Source of the DNA: Helicoverpa zea
Taxonomy: Eukaryota > Arthropoda > Insecta > Lepidoptera > Noctuidae
Assembly: GCF_022581195.2 (NCBI RefSeq)
Contig: NC_061459.1
Location: forward strand, 9,114,001-9,178,000
Length of the DNA stretch: 64,000 bases
Direction: 5' to 3'
Below, one piece after another: positions 27,460-39,800 of this stretch. How positions within the stretch are numbered: the first letter of the stretch is position 1; every line of letters starts with the position of its first letter. The position numbers and the translations under genes were made by a program. Below the pieces are notes generated by a model. That model was not told the origin of the DNA. It did no database searches and was given only the letters and a program-made list of their open reading frames with translations.

Positions 27460-30400
27460 CTAAGCTACATTTACGAGTTTCCTTATTCTAGGTTCAATTT
27501 TGATTGTAAATCCATCTGATCTCTTCAAAATAATGTCAGCGAGGAGTTTGAAGTCTTTCTCAGGAACTGTGGATGTGCACTCATAGTTTCTTAGAATTGT
27601 TGACAATAAGATCTTGAGCTTCAACAAGGCGTACTTGCGTCCTGAAAACGAAATTCACAAAAGTATTTAGTATCTGATTACAATCGGTATGTACCTAAAT
27701 CTCATTGCTGAGAAAAACCATGCAAATATGACCTGCTATTTCTGTGATTGGCAATTGATAGACACCCGATTTCTATTAGGTACATATATTCCCTTTGAAT
27801 TGAATTAATCGATTTATTGACTTGTTTGTCTCTAGCAATATGATTCAAAGGACAATGGGCGATTCCGGTCCAAATGTCCACCACGAACGAGACCTATATG
27901 GCTAGATAGCCCGTTAAATATAGAACATATTTTGTTATGAAAGTAAAAAAAAATATAATGCCAGAAAAAAGTTATAGCAAAATAAAATAAAACATTTTAT
28001 AGATTTTTTCAATTTAATTTTTTCAATTACTTTTCGTGATGTTCGATTTTCGTACTTTCTGTAACTTCTGACAAAATAGAATTGTTCATTATTAGAGAGA
28101 AGACACCACCAGTTACTTCGAACTATCTTAGATCCAGGCACCGTTGAGTATAATCAAGCCCTTCTGGCACCTCAATTGGTTCGTGATTCGTACATCCATC
28201 GGGCAAATAAATATGAGTTTATATGCAAATGTGTCTTACTCATCTTAGTTTTAGATTAAGTGCGGAAATGAAAGTGGAATAAAATAAAAAATAATAATGA
28301 CAACATACAAAAACTACCGAAAATTAAGAATACATTTTTGGCTATAACTTTTTTTTGGCATTGTTTTTTTTTTTACTTTCTTAGTAAAAGTTACTCTAAA
28401 TTAAGTGGACTATTTAATTATATAGGTCTCGTTCGTGGTGGACATTTGGACCAAACTTCATACATTCTTGCCCAATCTCCTTTATTTGTTTGAGCGGGCT
28501 GTTATTTTTCTATCCATATTCAAATCATTAAAAGGAGAGAGGTGGTCATGCTCAAGTTGTTAAAAGATGTGTACTAACCAACACAGCTCCTGGGCCCTGC
28601 ACTGAAGGGAATGAAGCTGTAGTAATATCTGTTCGATGCGTTCTCAGGTAAGAAGTTGTCAGGGTTAAACGTATCGGGGTCCTTGTAGTATTTAGGACTT
28701 CTATGGACTTTGTATGTTCCTATCACTACTGTAGCGCCTGCGGGTAGGACGTAGTTCTTTGTTTCTGGAAAATTACAAATAAATCTCAGTAAATCTTCAG
28801 GTAGATTTTGTACCATCAGTACCGGTTTTAAAGATTCATTTGATTAGCTATACTGACACGTACCAATTCTAACATCGCGATTAAGTTTTCTAGCGATTAC
28901 GGGTACAGGTGGGTACAGCCTCAAAGATTCAAGGATCACCCTCTCAAGATACTTCATTTTAAGAGTATCATCGAAGGTGGCTGGTCTGTCTGAGTCTCCG
29001 AAGATTTCGTACAGCTCGTTGTAAACCTTTGCTTGAATGTCCTTATAGACACCCAGAAGGCAGAGAACGAAGCTGGAGCCGGCAGCTGTGGTATCATGAC
29101 CCTGAAAAATTTGAAATGCATAGCTTCAATAACTGTTAACTTCTGTAAAAAAAAAAAAACAATATAACTTGACTTATTTGTTTAAAGTTCTTGGATTAGA
29201 TTCATATCGTACAGGTAAACTATTACCTCAAACATAATAGTATCTACTTCTTCTTTAATTTCATGGTCGGTCAGCTGATGTGTTCCGTTCTGAACAGATT
29301 CGATCATCAGATCTAAGAAAGCAAGCCGTTTCTTCTCGCCTATGAAAATAAATTGATGACAATCAGGTACACACGCACGAAGTGATTACAATTCTGTGGG
29401 CACTATAATTTCTGAACTCGTGATTTTTTTATTATTTAGTCAATAGGGGTACAAAATACCTCAGCCTTACTTGAACTTCGTCCGAATACAAATCAGTTAT
29501 CTTATATAGTAGGTATCTTTAACAGGTGTAAATTCTTACCAACATCATTTTCATCATTAAAATCCAAGTCATCCCGGTATCCTTCAAACACTGTATCCGA
29601 GACAGTTTTATTTTCGGTAGCAGTATCGTCATCTAGATTTCTTGTCAGTTCCTTCAATGTTGGCGGAATAAAACCTTTAGCTTTGTTTTCTAAATATGCC
29701 TGCTTTTTATTCATAATCACCTAGAAATTAAACACAGATGAAAACGATTGTAAACAAATAACAGACTTTTTTCCAATGAAGCAAAAACAAACTCGATATA
29801 GCAATAATCTAGTAATGATAAAAGAAAAAATATGTAAAATTTCTGCGTCATAGGTATCTCCGCAAAAAGGTCAGCAGCTGCCTTTGCGCTCGAAATGTGA
29901 AACTACTCCTCGCCTCAGGACAACAAACAAAGGCAACAAAATTGTTAGGTATCCATTACCTTATTGGTTAATCCATGAATGATGCCCAAAAGTTTCTTCT
30001 GCTTTTCAAATAATGGAGTCAATTTGAAAAGCGGGTCAAATCGTAACCAGAACTTGTAGTGCCTTTGGTGAATTATGTCACACATCCTGAAAAGCATACA
30101 AAATGTATTTATAGATAGTATTTTGTATAGGAAGTGGAATATTTTAAAACTCACTTCATAACTGCTGTAGCGTAATCAAAACCTGATTCATCTTGAGTTT
30201 TTCTTGTTATTCCCATTGCGGTCTCTGAAAATCGTTTCTGTGTATGTTTAAAGTATTCAAAATCTAATATTAAGTAGTACCTACCGTAAAACTTTTTATT
30301 TATACACTATCTAATAAAAATCTGTAATGATAAAAAAAATAACACACTAACAATACTAAGACACTTTACCTAGTAAGATGTCGACAGTCGCTGTACTCAT

Positions 30401-31306
30401 ATGGTCGTGGACATCAAACGTTTTGCCAATTTCTGATCGCATTTTTTCAACAACATTCTTGCTGTTCTGATTGAAGACTCCCACAAATGACTTCAGAATG
30501 TTGATATGGAATGTTGGGGCTATCATTTTGCGATGAGAACGCCATTTTGAACCTGGAATATCATTAGTAAACCTTTTGATATTAACCTACACAAGGTTTG
30601 CTCACCAATCTTCGGGGCCAGTTGAGACCTTAATGTATTGCATTGTTATATCTATACGTATCTTGGCAGCCACGATTTTGGCTTACCATTTTTTAACCAA
30701 TACCTGTGCTAATTAGAAGGCCGTCACCAAGCCAAGGTTCAAAGAATCTGTATTCATCGGCCTTATCGATGTGTATTTGACTGTTGAGAATAACTTCAAT
30801 ATCGTCGGCATCCAGGAGGAATATTAAAAGGTTGGAGCCGACCCAAGCTCGAAACACTGTGCCGTACGTGTTGGTCAACTCAAGACAGAATTTGACGACT
30901 TCTAAAACAAGTAGAAGAAGAAAAACAATAAATTATTACAAAAAAATTAAGGACTTACGGGGCAGCTAATGCCAAACGTCTCATCAGTGAGAGACTTATA
31001 AAAGTTCAGAAGGTCCGACATGATTTGTAGGTAATCCATTAGATTATATTACAAAGTTTAAAATATTGAATCGTCTCTTTTCACTGTTGACTCGACATCT
31101 GTAAAAGTAGAACAATTAATATTTAACATACGATCAGGTTGCTTCCCTAATGCGAGAAGTCCATTTCCGAAGAATGGTACACAAGGTGGGCCCGGTAAAA
31201 CATTGCCCAGCTTGAAGAGTCTTGTGTGCTGTTGCCATCTATATATCAACCATAGAACAGTCGTTATTAACAGCAGAGGATAGAATACCAGCCACGGACT
31301 GTCCAT
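27460..31306 (-). CDS. Cytochrome P450, subfamily CYP4G (copy B)
   Basis: Ten coding exons on the minus strand: 31306-31132, 30901-30704, 30552-30370, 30224-30155, 30086-29960, 29720-29540, 29339-29227, 29101-28864, 28764-28579 and 27641-27460; 550 aa. Exon lengths equal those of copy A except exon 1 (30 nt shorter, so the segment before the membrane anchor is reduced to MDSPW) and exon 6 (6 nt shorter, inside the CYP4G extension). GHDTT, ESLR and FSAGPRSCVG (Cys 489) are intact and I saw no stop or frameshift. It is the closest relative of copy A in the window (both have RLYPPVPVIARKL and KIEPRIRK near the C-terminus). Intron 9 is enlarged to 937 bp. Acceptor TTTTCAG lies 4 nt before the ATG, as in copy A. 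Expected function is that of the subfamily; tissue is unknown. Confidence 0.92.
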
Positions 31307-32133
31307 ATTGCTGAAAAGATAAAAATGAGTCGCTCAGCAAAATAATCATGCTAATTAAACATTCTAATATATCTCGGTTCCGATTAGCAGCAAAAGTATA
31401 AGTAGGTCGGACTTCACCGGATTAGCTGGTAAAATAATTTTACGCACCAATGCACCACTGAGTTATTTATTCTCGAAAAACTCCACAAAAATGAGTGCTC
31501 AACACTTGGATGCATCTTTTATAACATTAGGCAGAAAATTTGGAAAACAGCTAAATCAATGACAATTTAAAAGTGCTGTCATTAAGGTTTGTACCTATAC
31601 CAACAATACGTTTGAATAACTAATACTTACTGATCTTTTGGAGGACGACCCAACAATGGATTGTTCACATCCTCAAAGAATTATTCCCTCACTTGGCTTT
31701 TCTAGCTTGCCTTCAGTTTCCACTGTTTTCACGTTAAATTCTGTGTCTCAGTTTATGAGTTAAATTCTAGTTACAGACATATTGTAGATTGTGTAGATAA
31801 TCAGGGTCCGGTTTCCTTCGATTCGTTGTATTATTGGCGTTCGTGTTGAAATCTGTCGCATGTCTCATTGACCCATCACAAGATGGCCAAATTCATTTCC
31901 TGTGAGAAGACTTGTGCAAGACAGAGATCATCAAATAATCCCTCTAAATTCGTGATGCGGGGCAGCCTCTATCCCATATCCATAGTATTGTTGGCCATAC
32001 CTATATTGCTCTACTTTTTCAGAAAATATTCCGAGATGAGTGGATGAAACGATGCGGTGGTAGAAATATGTGCTTCGTTACATAAAAATCTCATCATTAT
32101 AAGAATCAACAATTGACATTGAAAGGTAAAGAA
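31307..32133 (-). other. 5' region of CYP4G copy B
   Basis: Acceptor at 31312-31311 (minus) ends a 5' UTR intron. The best donor upstream is GTAAGT at 31630-31625, which would give a 318-nt intron and a non-coding first exon ending at 31631. The stretch at 31900-32130 is where a mirrored copy of the transporter's first exon would be expected, but no convincing coding sequence remains. Confidence 0.4.
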
Positions 32134-32350
32134 GTGTGTTCTATTTTTTCATTCAATTGATTACGACTTCGTAATTCGTAGATATTTTTTGACGTTTAAG
32201 TAAACAATGGATACCTATTAGATAATATTTTTCTACAATTATGACTAAAACTGATTAACCCTCACCTAGATTGGATATAATGCCTAGTAACGACCGGATC
32301 TATATGTATTATTGTATTGATATTTTAAACGCAACGTAAATAACTTCCTT
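32134..32350 (-). repeat. Inverted copy of transporter intron-1 block
   Basis: Reverse complement of 18231-18470 with small indels, anchored by exact blocks of 14, 21 and 15 nt in the same order. It lies about 0.8 kb upstream of copy B, so relative to its neighbouring P450 it has the same orientation as the 18.2-kb block has relative to copy A. Confidence 0.75.
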
Positions 32351-33500
32351 TCTTACCATTACAGTTATTTAATAGGCACACAGTTGCTGATTTTTAGAGG
32401 AATACGTGATTGGTGGAGAGCTCGCGGTAACAGCTCAACAAGTCGATAAGGACCTTTTTCGTAACAAATTCTTCTATGCTTCGGAAGACACTTTCGTTTC
32501 GGAAGACGTTTTCGGAAACTGAAAACGCACTCTGAAGCACTAAGCGGTAGTTGTGAAGCAGTCTCTTCTCAACATATTCCACCTTATTATAAAACGTGGC
32601 CCTAAAAGTACCAGCTTCAGTACAAGGCTTTAACCATCATCCCGAAGAAAATAATGGTCTAAAGGTAGCGCCGGTAGGTACTTTTTAAGACCATGTTTTA
32701 TAATAGGGTGTTTTGATATTTACATCTAAACCAAGTCTAATATGACGCTATCGTCATATTATGACGGCAAAGCAGACAATAATAAATAAAAAGTTACGTA
32801 CATGTTTCTGTTTAATAGAAACATTTTACGTCGACGGTGCCTGACGCATGGCAGGTCAAAGATTGAATGACGATATTGCCCTACTTACTTTTACAGTCCA
32901 AATAGGTATATGCAAGCAATTGCAGTATAAATTAAAACAGTATGCGATTGTTTATAAACAGTGCTTTATTTTATAATAATACTAACTGCTACCCGTGGTG
33001 TTACCGACCGAAAAATAACATCGCGCATTATTCCGATGTGTTCCTATTATAGTTATTGTGTGAAAGAGTTATAGACATCGTCCCATCGATATATCTGAAT
33101 ATTCACATTTAGACACATATTGCTATGTTGTCATAATATTTGTTGTTAATGTGGATGGCGACTTGAGAAAGTTTCTCACATAAAAAGAGCCTTGAAATTC
33201 CTGGAAGATCATAATAAGCCAGGATTTTGCTATAGTTCTCCAAATGCTAGCCTTAAATAGCAATGTGGATTTATTTCTTTTAAACAATGATTATTTAACA
33301 TGCAACAAACGTATTTACTGCTCACGGTATTATATAAATAACATTCATGAATAATATATGAATAATAGTTTTTCTACTTTCGTGACAAAGTATACCTACT
33401 TTGTACATACTTAACTAATTATTATTACAGTTTACTTTGTTCACTTAATAAAAGTTTTAACGCTGCAAGTATTTTGTCATGGTTCTGCCTCTTAGCATTA
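32351..33500. other. Intergenic, no gene recognised
   Basis: A 62-codon minus-strand frame at 32394-32582 has no recognisable domain; its DNA includes a repeated TTCGGAAGAC motif. Nothing else can be supported. Confidence 0.4.
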
Positions 33501-33504
33501 AGAC

Positions 33505-33675
33505 AAGTATCCATCCATCCATCCACCATTCTCATCAGCCTTTTTTTATCGTCCCACTGCTGGGTGAAGGCTTCTATTGAGCGTTAATCACCACGCTTGA
33601 TCAATGTGATAGTCATGTGATTTCAGACTTCATAGTCAAGATTTCCTCGAGGTGTTTTCCAGACAGGCAGTATTC
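33505..33675 (-). mobile_element. Decayed non-LTR retroelement 3' end
   Basis: A short (ATCC)n run is followed by CTTTTTTTATCGTCCCACTG and CTGGGTGAAGGC, then a phrase on a CACGCTTG site and TTTCCTCGAGGTGTTTTCC. This matches from memory the 3' end of a widespread lepidopteran LINE-like repeat. It is short and mutated, with no coding part. Confidence 0.5.
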
Positions 33676-33679
33676 ACAT

Positions 33680-35339
33680 TTTATAGGACAGAGTGTTTTT
33701 CAATATTAGTATGAAAAAACCTTTTATAAATTATGACACGATATTTGGCTTTGGTATTTTAGAATCAAAGATATCGTTGAATGTTTACAAACAGAAAATA
33801 GGCAAAGCATTTTATTGGACCAATGAACTTGTATTTGGCACACAAGCTTTTTATTCGCCGCAGATAATAAATTAAATTCACTTCAAACCATCGAAACGTT
33901 GTTCAATTCTGTTTAAAAACCGTCACTACACGTCAGCATATCCGTTTGGGGGTAATAGTAGCACAAGCAGACGCAAAGATACAAACGCTGATGTAACTCC
34001 AGTGTTTTGGCCTAGCCAAATACATAGTACTTGCTGCATAGTTTAATTCAATAGTAAAACATTTACAGTAATGTCAAATTAAATTAACCTGCAATTGCTT
34101 ACACTGAGTAATTTGACTAAAAAAAGAAATTCTTTATTTAACTGGAGTTATTTTCGGTGGATCGCATATTCAAAGAATAAATCACAATTACTTTAATAGT
34201 AATTTAAATATTTGCTTCAATTCGGTTAATACACAAGAAAATTAAGCCTGTCTGTTTGTTTCTGTACAAACCTATAATAAAATGCTGCTGCATGGAGTCG
34301 TATCTTATAGAACTAATAATCAGAGAACTAGGTATTTAGGTGAAACTACTTAGGTAATACATCAGTGAGTCTTAAAGCACTTGATCTCCTGAAAGTTTAA
34401 CTTTTAAAAGCTTGACGGAGACTGAGAGATAGCCATGATAATTATTTCATCACACCATTTTTGATGGGAGAAATCATCAGATGACATCTCCCACTGTGAG
34501 TGCATAGTTATTTCTACTGCCTACAACCCCTCTGGAACTCTTTGTATACCAAAGCCGCGGAAACCCTTTCGAATAATCCCCGGCAGACTAAAACCCTAAG
34601 GAACCCCGCAAAGTTTTCTGACTGCTTTGTACACTGCACTGCAATTTAGATCTGGTAAAGGATCATAAAAAAATGTGACATTCAGTCTAAAAAGTGGAAA
34701 GCAAAGCCACGGGTAAAACAAGTATGCATACACCTGTAACAGACACGCGATTTAAAGGTGTTGTGTTATTATGCAGAATACCGAATTAACATTGTCAAGA
34801 GCAAGAACCGAGCATATTCAAATATTTGACACCATTTTTTTAAGTATAATAACGTAACGTTATTTCTAAGGAAGGAAAATCATCCCCTGCCATGATTCAA
34901 GCAAAAGGAACGTTCGCCTTTACTGCTACAGAGAGTTTCAATTAACTGTGTCGACCATCGCCTCGACATTATGTCATTGAAGAATATAAGAATAATATAT
35001 AATCACCTAAAACTCAAAATTACTGAAATATTTTCAGAAAACCCATTGAATTTCTCTTTTGATTGTATAAATATTTAGAATAATACACCAGGGGAAGACA
35101 TTATCCGATTAAATTATGCAGAATATACAACAGGTAATGAAATTAACAAATATAAATTTGCTGGCATGCGTAAGTACTATCATCCGTGCTTATATATAAT
35201 GTAATTTAAAATTATTAGGTCAATTGTGATTGGACCATTGGGTGATAGGTTTGACTGACACTATATAAATTAAATAAAACAAGTAAGTGCAATAGTGTAA
35301 TTATTTATCCAAGCAAACATCAGCAACAGCAGTTCAAAT
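33680..35339. other. Intergenic, no gene recognised
   Basis: AT-rich sequence; short frames only (for example 33693-33875), with no domain, splice support or delimited repeat. Confidence 0.45.
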
Positions 35340-35350
35340 CAGATGTGTCA

Positions 35351-36367
35351 TCATCATCATCATCAGCCTATCGCAGTCCACTGCTGGACATAGGCCTCTC
35401 CAAGTGCACGCCACTGAGATCGATTTTCGGCTACTCGCATCCAGCTCCTGCCAGCCGTCTTGCGCAAGTCATCACTCCACCGTGCCTGAGGACGTCCTAC
35501 ACTACGCTTGCCGAGGCGTGGTCTCCACTCTAGAACTCGTTTACCCCAACGGTTATCGGTTCTTCGGCTAATATGGCCAGCCCACTGCCACTTCAGCTTG
35601 CTGATTCGGTGGGCTATGTCGATGACCTTGGTTCTCTGACGGATTACCTCATTTCTGATGCGATCCCTCAGAGAAATGCCAAGCATAGCCCTTTCCATAG
35701 CCCGCTGAGCGACTTTAAACTTGTGGACCAGCCGTACCGTCAGTGTCCACGTTTCGGCTCCGTAAGTCATGACAGGTAGGACGCACTGATTGAAGACTTT
35801 CGTCTTTAGGCACTGTGGGATCGACGATGTTAGGACTCGACGTAGCTTCCCAAATGCAGCCCAACCCAACTGAATTCTCCTATTCACCTCGTCCTCAAAG
35901 TTGTTTCTACCTAACTGCAATGTCTGCCCGAGGTATACATATTTCCGAACAACTTCGAGAACGGCACCGTGTATCGCAATCGGTTCCGGTAGAACATGTT
36001 CATTGAACATGACCTTGGTTTTGTCCAAGTTCATCCGTAGGCCGATGCGTAGAGAAGATTCAGCCAGGTCGTTCAGCATTTGTTGTAGGTCCTGCAGCGT
36101 TTCTGCCATGATGACGATATCGTCAGCAAATCGCAAGTGAGAGATGTGTTCGCCATTGATGTTGATGCCACGTCCTTTCCAGTTCAGCGTCTTGAACATA
36201 TCCTCCATTGCATTAGTGAACAGTTTCGGGGAAATAACATCCCCTTGTCTCACTCCTCGATGCAACGGTATGGGCCTTGTTTGCTGATTTTGTACTTGGA
36301 CGGACATTGTAGCGGCTTCGTAGAGACATCTCATCACTTGGATGTATCGCCAATCTACTTGACAACG
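35351..36367 (-). mobile_element. 5'-truncated RTE-like LINE with 11-bp TSD
   Basis: The body is flanked by an exact direct repeat CAGATGTGTCA at 35340-35350 and 36368-36378. The minus-strand 3' end terminates in a (TGA)n microsatellite tail (TCA repeats on the plus strand after 35348), as RTE-clade elements do. The 5' end is cut inside the reverse transcriptase domain, the normal result of incomplete target-primed reverse transcription. It ends about 0.5 kb upstream of the ATG of CYP4G copy C. Confidence 0.88.
35363..36366 (-). pseudogene. LINE reverse transcriptase, C-terminal part
   Basis: About 334 codons are open from the 5' truncation to a stop at 35363. They begin in the palm region (VDWRYIQVMRCLYEAATM), with GVRQGDVISP, the catalytic FADDIVIM motif, GLRMNLDKTKVMF and YVYLGQ, followed by the long C-terminal domain common to lepidopteran endonuclease/reverse transcriptase proteins (TYGAETWTL, RISKLKWQWAGHI, RSVGRPQARW). 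The endonuclease and the N-terminal half of the reverse transcriptase are missing, so it cannot act alone. Absence of frameshifts or stops suggests recent insertion. Confidence 0.88.
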
Positions 36368-36378
36368 CAGATGTGTCA

Positions 36379-36885
36379 GTTTTCTCTTAATAATTAAGTT
36401 GTTTAGTGATAAAATCAAAGTGCATAAATAAATATTATAATAGTAAATAATAATAACGTTGAATCATAACCATATTTCTATAGTGCCTATTAGTGCGTTT
36501 GTGCAATGTGCAAGTTGCATGCAACATGATTAGGGTAGGGTATTATTGCCTTGCTTGATGCGAAAAAAACTTCTACGTTATCTGAAGTGTCTTAGATACC
36601 TGACTATGTAAATAAAATGTATTTTAAATCTCAGAAAGAAAATTCATCATGGTTTATTTCATTTGCACAGGGCAGAACACAATTTAACTTCTTTTATTTA
36701 TTTAAATTATAGAAAATATTATCTAATAAAGATTGATTTGAAGGACTATGTTTAGGAATCTATTTCAATACAAATTGTTACAATACTTTTCTACTGTTTG
36801 TCTTTTATAACAACATATTTAGTAATTTCCTCAAGACATGACCACTAGTTTACAAATACTAAAGTTTTCACTGAATTTCAGCACA
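36379..36885 (+). other. 5' flank of CYP4G copy C
   Basis: Only about 500 bp separates the LINE from the coding start. A splice acceptor (TTTCAG, AG at 36880-36881) lies 4 nt before the ATG, so the first non-coding exon lies here or beyond the LINE. An in-frame ATG at 36838 would be removed with the intron. Confidence 0.45.
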
Positions 36886-39800
36886 ATGACGACGTTGGTC
36901 GAGGAGACCGAGGTGACGAGCTACAACACAAGACTGATCTTCTACCCCCTCTTATTCCTGGCATCTAGTATTTGGATCCTATACAGATGGCAGCAAAAGT
37001 CTCGTCTGCGCGAATTTGCAGAGAAACTCCCGGGACCAGCTGTCGTTCCATTCCTTGGAAATGCTCTTTTGGTGTTAAGGAAGAAACCAAGTGGTACATA
37101 TATGTATTTTTCACAATACTTCTGGATATTATTATAAATGTTGCATTCAAAAAGAGATCATAATAACAGCTTACTTGACCAGTAATGTCATCAGAATTGA
37201 TTTAAGCGTTCAGCTCAGATCAGTCACTAAGAAAATTATTCATGTGAGTAAAAAAATACATAATATATAATCCTTCAGAGCTAACAGAGCTATAAAAACC
37301 TTCTTCTTTCAGAGCTTGTTCAACTCGGTTTGGAGTATGGAGAGAAGTTCGGTAACGTGGTCAGAGTCTGGCTCGGCAATAACCTGATCGTATTCCTCAC
37401 TGACCCCAACGACGTCGAAGTCATCCTAAACAGCCAGGTGCACATTGACAAGGCTTATGAATACAAATTCTTCAAGCCTTGGCTTGGAGAAGGTTTACTT
37501 ATCAGCACAGGTAAAGATTTCTTCTAAACTCTCTCGTTTAACGCAAAAGTGTCTGTGTAATAGAAAAAATATAATACTGCATTATTAAACCACGTGAAAG
37601 AACAAAACCACAACACTTTAGTTTTTGAATAGTTATACTCACAAACACAAAATCTTTCAATCTTAGTTTAAATATCGAGATTACATTTAAAATCTCTATA
37701 CAGTTCTTAATCAGGCATATGTAAAAATAATGTATAATTAATATCATGGTTCTATCGATCATGAATTTAACTATAGATTTATTTTTACATTATATTTAAT
37801 TGTTGCTCGCAAAGCATCTAAACATTTGAAAACTTCTAGGTGACAAATGGCGTTCGCACAGAAAGATGATTGCTCCTACATTCCACATCAACATTCTCAA
37901 GTCATTCGTGGGCGTGTTTAACCAGAACAGCAAGAATGTAGTCGAGAAGATGAGGCCAGAGATCGGCAAGGAGTTCGATGTCCACGACTACATGAGCGGT
38001 GTCACTGTTGATATCTTGCTTGGTAAGAGCATAAGCATTCCATTAAAAATTATTATCATTCAACCTTTTCAACATTGAACTACTTTATAAATACTATTAG
38101 CCTTTTCCCATCTCTACTGAATCTGTTTTGAACCTGCGTGATACTGGATTTTAGATACTCGTCTATCAACATCTATCAAAAATCACAGAAATACTAGTAG
38201 CAGCCGAGACTGACGGCTTAGGGACTACACACACTTATTCAGCTCTATTCGCGTTTCGCTGAACGGTTTTGGTCATACTTATTCATTTCTTCTTCTATCA
38301 GCGGCGTACAGCGGCGTAAGAGTGTTATCTCCGCTAAAATGCTTCTATCTACCACGTACGGCGCTGAATATGCTGCGAAGACGGTCAGCTACTCAATAAG
38401 TATTGTGCCCTCAACATGGACAGTTCTATGTGCGATATTTTTGTGGTTTCATTACTTGCAGAAGACATAGAAAAAAATAAGCGTAAAAAATTAAAACACA
38501 AACGACAGTGGGTCGACCCACTTTGGGTAAATAGATATTTGGTTGGAGAATACGCGACATTGGTACCCCAATTAAAACAAAATAATACTAAATTCAAAGA
38601 GCATTTTCGGATGGATATTGCGTGCATAATGTTTCATCCTCCGAGCCTTTTCCCAAACTATGTTGGGGTCGGCTTCCAGTCTAACCGGATTCAGCTGAGT
38701 ACCAGTGCTTTACAAGAAGCGACTGCCTATCTGACCTCCTCAACCCAGTTACCCGGGCAACCCGATACCCCTTGGTTAGACTGGTGTCAGACTTACTGGC
38801 TTCTGACTACCCGTAACGACTGCCAAGGATGTTCAATGACAGCCGGGACCTACAGTTTAACGTGCCATCCGAAACACAGTCATTGGTGTCTAAGATATAC
38901 TTAGAAAGTACATACAAACTTAGAAAAGTTGCATTGGTACTTGCCTGACCTGGAATCGAACCCGCGCCCTCATACTCGAGAGGTTGGTTCTTTGCCCACT
39001 AGGCCACCACGACTTATCCATAAATAATGCATAATGTGCGTGCATAATGTTTACGTAATAATAAATCAAATCTATCCAGGAGCTATGCAGATTGCAACTT
39101 GTCGACAAGGAGTTGAGAACCATACGTGTGCAGCGCTGTTCCGCCCCATTCTGCGTCGAACGCGGCGGAACAGCGCTGAATGCGGCAGATCAGCGCTGAT
39201 CTAAATCTAAAGCACTCGCATGATAAAAACACATTTGTTCTCATTTTATACTTGTTTGCCGCGAAAGCTGAATAAACGCGGAAAGCTGAATGGATGCGTA
39301 CGCGTCTCCATACAAAATCGTTGTTTTCTATGGACATAAGCTGAATAGAGCTGAATAAATGTGAGTAGTCCTTTAATATATTCATCCAATGATGACACGC
39401 ATAGCACCCAGTCCCTAGTCTGAAATGTGTTCGTACAATGTGTAGGTACGAAAATTAATTACATGACAACATGCTAATCATCACGAGAGCTCATTGAACT
39501 GAAAGCTATATTAATATTAAAATGTAATATTCTACCTCAAAATATACCTTATTACTTAGGTACAATTCTTGCATCTGTGTAATTATATAGCATTAACCAA
39601 TATTAACATAAAAATAATAACTAATATTTCAGTACAATAGCAAATTACTTATTCAAATTAATTGCCCCTTAACTTTTGCTTGCTTTGTTAATGCTTGCAA
39701 CAGCAATGGTGACCTGTAGAAGTTATTCAGAGCTGATTATACTTTATAATTATAGTGAATAACTAGTGAGCATGACTTGTAAGTAACAATGCGAAATGTT

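Larger units (their letters stand above)
38221..39372 (+). mobile_element. PIF/Harbinger element in intron 3 of copy C
   Basis: The left end GGGACTACACACACTTATTC and the inverse of the right end (AGGACTACTCACATTTATTC) form an inverted repeat running on through AGCTCTATTC, about 30 bp. TTA flanks the element on both sides (38218-38220 and 39373-39375), the TWA target duplication of PIF/Harbinger. Inside is a transposase N-terminal fragment (38416) and a nested SINE (38635-39036). It lacks most of the nuclease gene, so it is non-autonomous. Confidence 0.88.

Noticed and set aside
35345..36397. Several plus-strand open frames of 62-86 codons
   Set aside because: They are antisense shadows of the LINE reverse transcriptase on the minus strand.
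36838..36885. Upstream in-frame ATG for CYP4G copy C
   Set aside because: A conserved splice acceptor between it and the ATG at 36886 is shared with the three paralogues, so the upstream codons are probably intronic.
38619..38904. Continuation of the 162-codon frame starting at 38416
   Set aside because: The second half is SINE sequence; only the first 67 or so codons belong to the Harbinger fragment.
38940..39017. tRNA-like sequence with A-box and B-box
   Set aside because: It is the head of a SINE with a 16-bp target duplication and a long tRNA-unrelated body, not a functional tRNA gene.
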